A DNA stretch of 5,580 bases. Origin: Actinomycetota bacterium. Lineage in GTDB: Bacteria; Actinomycetota; Geothermincolia; Fen-727; Anoxymicrobiaceae. The translations under genes and the position numbers were made by a program. Below, piece after piece: positions 1-4,707 of this stretch. The notes beneath the pieces were generated by a model, which made no database searches, was not told the origin of the DNA, and saw only the letters and a program-made list of their open reading frames with translations. The DNA lies in assembly GCA_018894655.1 (NCBI GenBank), contig JAHIPE010000217.1, positions 1-5,580 of the forward strand, in the 5' to 3' direction. Each line of letters starts with the position of its first letter. Position 1 is the stretch's first letter.

Positions 1-354
1 CAGATAGACAACATGAGACGCAACCACAATCTGGCGAAGTCCATCAGTGACGCATCCTGGGGGACGCTGTTCTTCATGCTAGACTACAAGGCGGAAGGGG
101 CCGGTGGTCTGGTCGAATACGTTGACCCCAGGGGGACGAGTCAAACCTGTCCGTGCGGAGAACCGGTGCCGAAGGAATTGAAGGACCGGGTACACCGTTG
201 CACACGGTGCGGTCTCACCACGGACAGGGACGTAGCGTCGGCGATGGTCATAGGTTCAAGGGTGGGGACCACCCGGCTTGCCTGTGGAGGGGATGGTGAC
301 CCGACTGGGTTCGGGGTGACATCTTCTGAGAAGCGGGAAGCCCCTTCCTCTTAG
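1..354 (+). CDS. tnpB: IS200/IS605-family TnpB (OrfB, zinc-ribbon type), C-terminal part; 5' end outside the window
   Basis: The frame is open from base 1 and ends in TAG, giving 117 residues of a protein normally about 350-450 long. The ATG at 13 is internal, because homologues continue upstream through the same NHNLAKSISDASW block. Visible parts in order: that conserved block (residues 8-20), the DPRGTSQTC stretch (42-50), a zinc ribbon with Cys50, Cys52, Cys67 and Cys70, and DRDVASA (75-81), where Asp77 should be the last RuvC catalytic aspartate. The first Cys pair is C-x-C rather than the commoner C-x-x-C. TnpB proteins are RNA-guided DNA nucleases carried by IS605-type transposons. The tail ending in KREAPSS resembles the low-complexity tails of this subfamily, whose DNA also encodes the guide-RNA scaffold. 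Whether the N-terminal half is intact, and whether a TnpA is linked, cannot be seen. The family call is firm; activity is unknown. Confidence 0.9.
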   Translation, partial: QIDNMRRNHNLAKSISDASWGTLFFMLDYKAEGAGGLVEYVDPRGTSQTCPCGEPVPKELKDRVHRCTRCGLTTDRDVASAMVIGSRVGTTRLACGGDGDPTGFGVTSSEKREAPSS

Positions 355-368
355 GGGGGGTAGTTCAC
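255..368 (+). ncRNA. Candidate omega-RNA (TnpB guide-RNA scaffold) overlapping the tnpB 3' end
   Basis: In IS605-group elements the TnpB guide RNA is transcribed from the tnpB 3' end through the right end, and the guide is read from flanking DNA. Here three hairpins line up in that region: 260-265 with 269-274 (6 bp, 3-base loop), 300-304 with 311-315 (5 bp, 6-base loop) and 341-347 with 354-360 (7 bp including two G-U pairs). The hairpins are visible in the sequence. That they form a functional RNA is inferred from family knowledge, and the 5' boundary given is arbitrary. Confidence 0.35.
341..360 (+). repeat. Subterminal right-end hairpin of the IS element
   Basis: Bases 341-347 (CCCCTTC) pair with 354-360 (seven G) around a six-base loop, using two G-U pairs at 345-346. 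The tnpB TAG stop (352-354) lies in the loop and the first base of the 3' arm. The arm is preceded by GAAG and followed by TAGTTCAC, as is common in this group. This should be the TnpA recognition hairpin and the 3' end of the guide-RNA scaffold. It could also weaken read-through transcription into pcm, although no T-run follows. Confidence 0.55.
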
Positions 369-387
369 CTCGAGCCGGATAGTACGG

Positions 388-1062
388 GTGGCAATGGACG
401 ACAAAAGAGAGCCCGACGACTACAAGTGCCAGCGCGAGGCAATGGTGGACCGGCAGATCCGCGCGCGAGGGGTAGAGGACCCCCGCGTGCTGGAGGCAAT
501 AGGAACGGTCCCCCGCCACCTGTTCGTCCCCGACGCTCATCGCACACGGTCCTACGATGATACGCCGCTTCCTACAGCCGAAGGCCAGACCATATCCCAG
601 CCGTATATCGTCGCCTGGATGACCGAGTTGCTCCGGCTCAAGGGGAACGAGGTCGTGCTCGAGATAGGCGCGGGGAGTGGGTACCAGGCGGCCATACTCT
701 GCCTGCTTGCCCGTTTCGTCTATACTGTTGAACGCATCGGCACCCTGGCCGAGTCCGCGCGCCGGAGACTCGAGGGGCTTGGCCTCACCAACTTCGAGGT
801 AGTTGTAGGTGACGGCACCAGGGGCTTACCGGAGCATTCTCCCTATCAGGGTATAATGGTAACCGCCGGGGCCCCACGGGTCCCGCCACTCCTCCTCGAG
901 CAGTTGGCGGACGGGGGGAGGCTGGTGATACCCGTCGGCTCGACGACGTTGCAGGTGCTGACGGTAATAGAGAAGAACGGCGATGAGATGATAACCAGCG
1001 AGGAAGGGTCCTGCGTTTTCGTTCCGCTTGTGGGAAAGGACGGTTGGGAAAGGGAGCGATAG
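388..1062 (+). CDS. pcm: Protein-L-isoaspartate O-methyltransferase
   Basis: The enzyme transfers a methyl group from S-adenosylmethionine to isoaspartyl residues in damaged cytosolic proteins, starting their repair to aspartate. At 224 residues it is of normal family length. Visible hallmarks are REAMVDRQIRARGV near the N-terminus (17-29), VPRHLFVP (41-48), the substrate-site TISQPYIVAWMTELL (68-82), SAM-binding motif I VVLEIGAGSGYQ (89-100), GDGTRGLPEH (141-150), IMVTAGAP (156-163) and the usual end FVPLVGKDGW (211-220). The motif before IMVTAGAP reads PYQG where PYDA is usual, a minor departure. The start is GTG 388 or ATG 394, two codons apart. A start at ATG 442 is less likely because homologues extend upstream of that methionine. 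No strong ribosome site is seen. The transposon end lies only about 20 bases upstream, so the native promoter may have been displaced. Eight of its 11 isoleucines use ATA. Confidence 0.95.
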   Translation: MAMDDKREPDDYKCQREAMVDRQIRARGVEDPRVLEAIGTVPRHLFVPDAHRTRSYDDTPLPTAEGQTISQPYIVAWMTELLRLKGNEVVLEIGAGSGYQAAILCLLARFVYTVERIGTLAESARRRLEGLGLTNFEVVVGDGTRGLPEHSPYQGIMVTAGAPRVPPLLLEQLADGGRLVIPVGSTTLQVLTVIEKNGDEMITSEEGSCVFVPLVGKDGWERER

Positions 1063-1070
1063 GGCACCAC

Positions 1071-1099
1071 TTGACCGCCCGCGTGCCGTAGAATATCTT
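1071..1099 (+). promoter_or_regulatory. Weak sigma-70-like promoter candidate before the mannosyltransferase gene
   Basis: TTGACC at 1071-1076 (5 of 6 to the -35 consensus) is followed after 17 bases by TATCTT at 1094-1099 (4 of 6 to the -10). It lies in the 79-base gap between pcm and the next gene, and transcription would begin about 35 bases before the ATG. The match is modest and could be chance. Confidence 0.22.
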
Positions 1100-1131
1100 G
1101 AGCTTCGTTCACCGAGGGCGTTGAAGGATGA

Positions 1132-1137
1132 GAGGTG
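1132..1137 (+). promoter_or_regulatory. Ribosome binding site that fixes the mannosyltransferase start
   Basis: GAGGTG lies four bases before the ATG at 1142. The frame is open much further upstream, but family members begin at about this methionine, directly before the first beta strand (PVIVIPTYDE). The site therefore supports ATG 1142 over longer starts that would overlap pcm. Confidence 0.6.
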
Positions 1138-1141
1138 GAAG

Positions 1142-1876
1142 ATGTTCCCCGTTATAGTGATTCCGACTTATGACGAGAGTGAGAACCTGGAAAGGCTCGT
1201 CAGGCAGATCCTGGAGATGGACTGCGGCGTTTCCCTGCTTGTCGTGGATGACAACTCCCCGGACGGTACCGGCGAGATCGCCGATCGCCTGGCCGAGGAG
1301 TTCGAGGAAGTCCACGTGGAGCACAGGGAAGGGAAGCAGGGGCTGGGCACCGCCTACCGCCATGGTTTCAAGGTCGCGCTGGAGATGGGCGCCGACTGCG
1401 TGTTCGAGATGGACGCCGACTTCTCCCACGACCCCAGGTACCTCCCCCAGTTCCTGTCAGCCATAGGCGACCACGACGTGGTGATCGGCTCCAGGTACAT
1501 TGAGGGCGGCGGCATCGAGAACTGGGGGCTGATAAGGGAGTTCATCAGCCGCGGCGGGAGCCTGTATGCGCGCCTGTTCACCGGGCTCACGGTGTCGGAC
1601 ACCACCAGCGGGTTCCGTTGCTACCGGAGCGAGGTCCTGCGGGCGATTGACTTCTCGCGAATAGCCGCCTCGGGGTACGCGTTCCAGGTCGAGATGGCTT
1701 ACGTTTGCAAGATACTGGGTTTCGATATCTATGAGCTTCCCATTGTTTTCACCGACCGCCGGGTTGGTCAATCCAAGATGAGCAAGGGCATAATCTGGGA
1801 GGCGATATGGCTCGTCGGCGGGCTCAAGCGCAAGTACCGGGACATCACGGGCAAATCCGTGCCCGGGGATAAGTAA
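1142..1876 (+). CDS. Polyprenol monophosphomannose synthase (dolichol-phosphate mannosyltransferase type, GT2 family)
   Basis: Enzymes of this family transfer a sugar, usually mannose from GDP-mannose, to a polyprenyl phosphate at the inner face of the membrane, making the lipid-linked donor for later glycosylation. The 244 residues form one GT-A domain. Visible motifs are IPTYDESEN (7-15), VVDDNSPDGT (34-43), GLGTAYRHGF (67-76), the metal-binding DAD within MDADFSHDP (90-98), VIGSRYIEGG (114-123), the acceptor-region SRGGSLYARLFTGL (136-149), TSGFRCY (155-161), SGYAFQVEM (177-185) and the final FTDRRVGQSKMS (203-214). There is no C-terminal membrane segment, so it is the short soluble form and must associate with the membrane peripherally. 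UppP, which makes the same class of lipid carrier available, is two genes downstream. The sugar cannot be settled from sequence; some relatives use GDP-mannose and others UDP-glucose. The family assignment is firm. Confidence 0.92.
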   Translation: MFPVIVIPTYDESENLERLVRQILEMDCGVSLLVVDDNSPDGTGEIADRLAEEFEEVHVEHREGKQGLGTAYRHGFKVALEMGADCVFEMDADFSHDPRYLPQFLSAIGDHDVVIGSRYIEGGGIENWGLIREFISRGGSLYARLFTGLTVSDTTSGFRCYRSEVLRAIDFSRIAASGYAFQVEMAYVCKILGFDIYELPIVFTDRRVGQSKMSKGIIWEAIWLVGGLKRKYRDITGKSVPGDK

Positions 1877-1883
1877 CCGGGCA
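1860..1883 (+). other. Hairpin spanning the mannosyltransferase stop codon
   Basis: TGCCCGG at 1860-1866 pairs perfectly with CCGGGCA at 1877-1883, giving a 7-bp stem with a 10-base loop that ends in the TAA stop (1874-1876). No T-run follows, so it is a poor intrinsic terminator. It could act in mRNA end protection, processing or attenuation between this gene and the next. The pairing is directly visible; the function is not. Confidence 0.4.
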
Positions 1884-1901
1884 GACCGCTCACGTTGGTA
1901 T

Positions 1902-1907
1902 AGGAGG
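1902..1907 (+). promoter_or_regulatory. Strong Shine-Dalgarno site selecting a TTG start
   Basis: AGGAGG lies six bases before the TTG at 1914, which opens the long synthetase frame. A nearer ATG at 1909 is in another frame, begins only one base after the site, and reaches a stop after 10 codons (TAG at 1939). The TTG is therefore the real start. Confidence 0.75.
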
Positions 1908-1913
1908 TATGGA

Positions 1914-3410
1914 TTGGGCGAGGGAATCGGCGAGCAATTAGACCACCTGTTCAACCCGGAACGGGTCGCGGTTATCGGGGCAAGCAACGCAAGGATGAAG
2001 TGGGGGTACATCGTTCCCGCCAACATCCTCGCCGGAGGTTACAAGGGCAAGTTCTTTCCGGTGAACCCACATGAGACAACCATACTGGACCATGCCGTCA
2101 GCAGGACGGTGAAGGATGTCCCCGGCCAGGTCGACCTGGCGGTGGTTACCGTCCCCGCCATGCACGTGATCCCGGTGGTCCGGGAGTGCGTGGAGAAAGG
2201 GGTCAAGAGCTGCATCGTGATATCCGGCGGGTTCAGCGAGGTCGGCGTGGACGGGACCAGGCTGGAGAACGAGATGCTGGACGTCGTCCGGGGCTCCGGC
2301 ATGCGCCTGGTCGGTCCCAACACCATGGGGGTGTTCTCCGCGCCGTGCTCGCTGCACGCGCTTATGCCACCGGTGAGGCCGGTCGCCGGGAAGATCGGGT
2401 TCGCCGCCCAGAGCGGGAACCTGGGCACACAGATGCTGAGCCTGGGCAAGGCCCTGGGCGTCGGCTTCTCCCGTTTTGTCTGCATCGGGAACGAGTCCGA
2501 GCTCAACTGTACCGATTACCTGGAGTACTTCGCGGGAGACACGGCCACCGAGGTCATCCTGCTGTACATAGAGGGCTTGCGCGACGCTCGCCGCTTCGTA
2601 GAGGTGGCCCGTGAGACCTCGCCCAGGAAGCCGATAGTGGTCATGAAGGCGGGGAAGACCGAGGCGGGGGCGCGGGCGGCGAGGTCCCACAGCGCCGCCC
2701 TGGCAGCCGACGAGAGCATCTTCGACGGCATGCTGCGGCAGTCGGGGATGATAGAGGCCGACACCACCGAGGAGATGCTGGACATCGCCAAGGCGTTCGC
2801 CGCGATGCCGCCGCCAAGGGGAAAGAGGGTCGGGGTCCTGACCTGGGGCGGCGGCTGGGGAGTGGTGACCGCCGACGCGCTGGCTAAGCACGGGCTCGAG
2901 CTGGTGCGGTTCCCCAAGGAGACACTCCGGGAGCTTGACTCGGTGCTACCGCCTTACTGGAGCCGGGGCAACCCTGTTGACCTGGTGGGCACGCTCGATC
3001 TTTCCAAACACTTTGCCTGCATCAAGATAATCGCGCGTTGCCCGGTGGTTGACGCGGTGATAACCCTGGGGACCATGGGAGCCACTTCGTCGTTCCAGTC
3101 GTTCGTCCTGGAGGAGCCGTTCACCAAAGACGCGGGTGCGGATGGGCGTACTCCCAGGGTTATCGGGTCCAAGATCCTCGAGCAGTTGAAGTCCAGCGAC
3201 GAGGCGTACCGGACCGAGGTGATCCAGCTTATCAAGGAGACGCAAAAGCCGATAATCGCGGTCTCCTTCCCCACGTCCGGCGCCGTTACCCCCATGCTGG
3301 CCAAGCAGAGCAAGGTTGTCATCTACCCGTCTCCGGAACGGGGGGCGAAGACCCTTGCCGCGCTATACGATTACCAGCAATTTATCGAGAGGGCGCGTGC
3401 GCTCACCTAG
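1914..3410 (+). CDS. ADP-forming acyl-CoA (acetyl-CoA) synthetase, alpha subunit
   Basis: The 498-residue protein has the three domains of the alpha subunit of NDP-forming acyl-CoA synthetases. These enzymes interconvert acyl-CoA, ADP and phosphate with free acid, CoA and ATP in the cytosol. First is a CoA-binding Rossmann domain (about 8-140) with VAVIGASN (18-25), KFFPVNP (46-52), VISGGFSEVG (102-111) and GPNTMGVF (134-141). The second, succinyl-CoA-ligase-like domain has AAQSGNLGTQ (164-173), LLYIEGL (216-222) and MKAGKTEAGARAARSHS (244-260). His259 is the expected phosphohistidine and Glu220 a candidate for its stabilising acid. The third domain begins near RVGVLT (305-310), with WGGGWGV (311-317) where relatives usually have AGGPG. 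It ends without an ATP-grasp (beta) domain, which fused forms of about 700 residues carry. No beta gene is in the window, so a partner must be elsewhere if it is a full enzyme. The substrate is unknown. TTG 1914 is chosen from the strong ribosome site. Hairpins lie at the preceding stop and at its own stop. Confidence 0.87.
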   Translation: MGEGIGEQLDHLFNPERVAVIGASNARMKWGYIVPANILAGGYKGKFFPVNPHETTILDHAVSRTVKDVPGQVDLAVVTVPAMHVIPVVRECVEKGVKSCIVISGGFSEVGVDGTRLENEMLDVVRGSGMRLVGPNTMGVFSAPCSLHALMPPVRPVAGKIGFAAQSGNLGTQMLSLGKALGVGFSRFVCIGNESELNCTDYLEYFAGDTATEVILLYIEGLRDARRFVEVARETSPRKPIVVMKAGKTEAGARAARSHSAALAADESIFDGMLRQSGMIEADTTEEMLDIAKAFAAMPPPRGKRVGVLTWGGGWGVVTADALAKHGLELVRFPKETLRELDSVLPPYWSRGNPVDLVGTLDLSKHFACIKIIARCPVVDAVITLGTMGATSSFQSFVLEEPFTKDAGADGRTPRVIGSKILEQLKSSDEAYRTEVIQLIKETQKPIIAVSFPTSGAVTPMLAKQSKVVIYPSPERGAKTLAALYDYQQFIERARALT

Positions 3411-3419
3411 GCGCGCGCC
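3392..3419 (+). other. Strong GC hairpin spanning the acyl-CoA synthetase stop codon
   Basis: GGCGCGTGC at 3392-3400 pairs with GCGCGCGCC at 3411-3419: a 9-bp stem with one G-U pair and a 10-base loop ending in the TAG stop (3408-3410). The 3' arm with the preceding G is also a 10-base palindrome (3410-3419). AAAG follows rather than a T-run, so it is not a classical terminator. It lies 27 bases before the uppP start and may affect mRNA stability or uppP expression. Confidence 0.45.
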
Positions 3420-3446
3420 AAAGCCGATGGCAGTGGGTGAGCCCGG

Positions 3447-4262
3447 GTGATCCTGGCGCTGAAGGCGGCTTTCCTGGGCGTGGTTCAGGGGCTGACCGAG
3501 TTCATCCCGGTCAGCTCAAGCGGCCACCTGGTCCTCTTTCCGAAGCTCTTCGGCTGGAGCGACCCCGGTCTCGCTTTCGATGTCGCGCTCCACCTCGGGA
3601 CGGTTCTCGCTATCCTCGTCTACTTCCGCTCCGAGTGGGCGTCGGTGGTGAGGGGGATTTTCACCAGCCTGCGGGTCCGGCCGTCGGAGTGGGACTTCCC
3701 CCAGCGGGTCGCCTGGCTGCTGGTGCTGGCCACCATACCGGCGGCGGTGGCGGGAGTTGCGCTGGAGGGCGTGATAGAGAACAACCTGCGGAGTGTCGCG
3801 TCGGTGGGCGTGTTCCTGGCCGCGGGGTCGACGGCGATGGTCTTAGCGGAGGTGCTGGGGAGGAAGAACCGCACGTTTGACGAGCTGAGAACGCGAGACG
3901 CCGCGTCCATGGGCGCGCTCCAGGTCCTGGCGCTTGCCCCCGGCATGTCCCGCTCGGGTATTACCATGTCGGCGGGGATGACAAGCGGCCTCAACCGCGA
4001 GGCGGCGGCCCATTTCTCGTTCATGATGGCGGCGCCGGTGATAGGTGGGGCGGGATTGCTGGAGGGAATCAAGGTAGCACAGGAGGGCTTGGAGGGGTGT
4101 CCCGTGGGCATGATGGTGGTGGGGTCCATCACCTCCGCGGTGGTGGGGTCCATCACCATCAAGTACCTGCTCTCCTACCTGAAGCGGGGGACGCTGGCGC
4201 CGTTCATCGCCTACGGATTCGCGGTGGCGCTGGCCATTCTGCTGGCGCTTGTCCTGTCCTAG
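3447..4262 (+). CDS. uppP: Undecaprenyl-diphosphatase
   Basis: This integral membrane enzyme (also called BacA) removes a phosphate from undecaprenyl diphosphate, regenerating the lipid carrier for peptidoglycan and other envelope polymers; extra copies confer bacitracin resistance in other bacteria. At 271 residues it has normal length and mostly hydrophobic segments. Visible signatures are QGLTEFIPVSSSGHLVL (14-30), FDVALHLGTVLAILVYF (44-60), and APGMSRSGIT (164-173) with Arg169 matching the catalytic arginine, followed by REAAAHFSFMMAAPVI (184-199). The first catalytic-loop acid of E. coli (Glu17) is Gln14 here, a common natural variant; Glu18 and His27 are kept. It starts at GTG 3447 after GGTGA (3436-3440), giving the expected N-terminus directly before the first motif. 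An in-protein tandem duplication of VVGSIT lies at 224-237. The mannosyltransferase two genes upstream uses the same lipid-phosphate class. Confidence 0.95.
   Translation: MILALKAAFLGVVQGLTEFIPVSSSGHLVLFPKLFGWSDPGLAFDVALHLGTVLAILVYFRSEWASVVRGIFTSLRVRPSEWDFPQRVAWLLVLATIPAAVAGVALEGVIENNLRSVASVGVFLAAGSTAMVLAEVLGRKNRTFDELRTRDAASMGALQVLALAPGMSRSGITMSAGMTSGLNREAAAHFSFMMAAPVIGGAGLLEGIKVAQEGLEGCPVGMMVVGSITSAVVGSITIKYLLSYLKRGTLAPFIAYGFAVALAILLALVLS
4115..4157 (+). repeat. Short direct repeat inside uppP (two 19-base copies, 24-base period)
   Basis: The 19-base unit GGTGGTGGGGTCCATCACC occurs identically at 4115-4133 and 4139-4157, encoding VVGSIT twice, eight residues apart, in the next-to-last membrane region. 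The frame is kept. Identical codons in both copies suggest a fairly recent local duplication, or local sequence convergence in a GTGG-rich stretch. Confidence 0.6.
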
Positions 4263-4281
4263 CCTGGGGCCGACCGCGTCT

Positions 4282-4292
4282 TGCACAGTGCA
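4282..4292. promoter_or_regulatory. Small palindrome in the uppP-hypA gap, possible operator
   Basis: TGCAC, one base, then GTGCA form a perfect 11-base inverted repeat about 64 bases before hypA, in the 93-base gap (4263-4355). TTGACC (4293-4298) and TAAACT (4311-4316) follow but are only 12 bases apart, too close for a standard promoter. The gap also holds a run of eight C (4297-4304) and a 5-bp hairpin (4318-4322 with 4337-4341) that touches the hypA ribosome site. Nothing here is conclusive. Confidence 0.18.
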
Positions 4293-4355
4293 TTGACCCC
4301 CCCCTTTGGATAAACTGCCAGCAGAAGACGGAACCCGCTGGGAGGGCGTGACTGC

Positions 4356-4697
4356 ATGCACGAGCTATCGGTGGTGGAGAGCATGGTGGCGATCGTCTTG
4401 CGGCACGCCGAGTTGAACAAAGCGAGCAGCGTGGCAAGGATAAACATGGTGCTGGGCGAGATGAGCACGGTCATGGAGGAACCGGTCAGGTTCTACTTCA
4501 ATATGATAGCGAAGGAGACTGTCGCTGAAGGTGCCGAACTCTCTTTCATACGAACGCCCCTGGTGGCCCGTTGCCGGAAGTGCGAGAGCGAGTTCGACGT
4601 GGTGGAGTATGATTTCACCTGCACCGGATGCGGGGGAGACCAGACCGAGATAATATCGGGCCGGGAGTTCCAGGTGGAATCCATCGAGATCAAATAG
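4356..4697 (+). CDS. hypA: Hydrogenase nickel-incorporation protein HypA
   Basis: HypA is a small metallochaperone that, with HypB, delivers nickel to the large subunit of NiFe hydrogenases (and in some bacteria to urease). The 113 residues match the family length. The nickel-binding N-terminus MHELS is intact, so His2 is present and the start is fixed. The structural zinc site is formed by two C-x-x-C pairs: Cys73 and Cys76, Cys89 and Cys92. The central GEMSTVMEEPVRFYF (34-48) and AEGAELSF (57-64) correspond to the family's conserved core. GGGAGGG at 4340-4346 is a good ribosome site nine bases upstream. hypB follows at once, as in many hyp operons, but hypC, D, E, F and hydrogenase structural genes are not within the window. 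Confidence 0.95.
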   Translation: MHELSVVESMVAIVLRHAELNKASSVARINMVLGEMSTVMEEPVRFYFNMIAKETVAEGAELSFIRTPLVARCRKCESEFDVVEYDFTCTGCGGDQTEIISGREFQVESIEIK

Positions 4698-4701
4698 GGG
4701 G
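4697..4701 (+). promoter_or_regulatory. Ribosome binding site overlapping the hypA stop, favouring hypB ATG 4708
   Basis: Five G (4697-4701) begin in the last base of the hypA stop codon. The ATG at 4702 directly abuts them, leaving no spacing, while ATG 4708 is six bases away. Homologues also start with an M-E-I-x-V-like sequence. The overlap implies translational coupling of hypA and hypB. Confidence 0.5.
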
Positions 4702-4707
4702 ATGAGG

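Larger units (their letters stand above)
1..368 (+). mobile_element. Right-hand part of an IS200/IS605-type (IS1341-like) element
   Basis: The element is defined by the tnpB tail and by a right-end signature just after its stop codon: a GAAGCCCC arm, a G-run arm and then TAGTTCAC. This layout (tnpB stop inside a subterminal hairpin, with TTCAC soon after) is what I recall from many IS605-group right ends. These elements have no terminal inverted repeats; TnpA recognises subterminal hairpins. The left end and any tnpA lie outside the window. The exact right boundary near 368 is inferred and could be off by several bases. Confidence 0.65.

Noticed and set aside
1063..1087. A hairpin at the pcm stop like those around the synthetase gene
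   Set aside because: Only a 5-bp stem (1063-1067 with 1083-1087) with a 15-base loop is possible, and it does not enclose the stop codon.
1028..1141. A longer N-terminus for the mannosyltransferase, starting at TTG 1028 within pcm
   Set aside because: The extra 38 residues match nothing expected in this family, overlap the pcm end, and a ribosome site lies right before ATG 1142.
1938..2891. A 317-codon open frame on the minus strand, opposite the acyl-CoA synthetase gene
   Set aside because: It is a codon-bias shadow: no motif, His/Pro/Gly-rich composition, and the opposite strand carries clear family motifs throughout.
3392..3425. The hairpin after the acyl-CoA synthetase gene as an intrinsic terminator
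   Set aside because: No T-run follows the stem; the next bases are AAAGCC. It is kept only as a hairpin of unknown role.
3437..3880. A 147-codon + strand frame starting 10 bases before uppP
   Set aside because: It overlaps uppP in another frame and gives a Gly/Arg/Pro-rich translation, while the uppP frame carries all the catalytic motifs.
4293..4316. TTGACC and TAAACT before hypA as a sigma-70 promoter
   Set aside because: The spacing is only 12 bases, well short of the usual 16-18. A sigma-54 reading of TTGCAC and the following TTGAC also fails, because the conserved bases are out of register.
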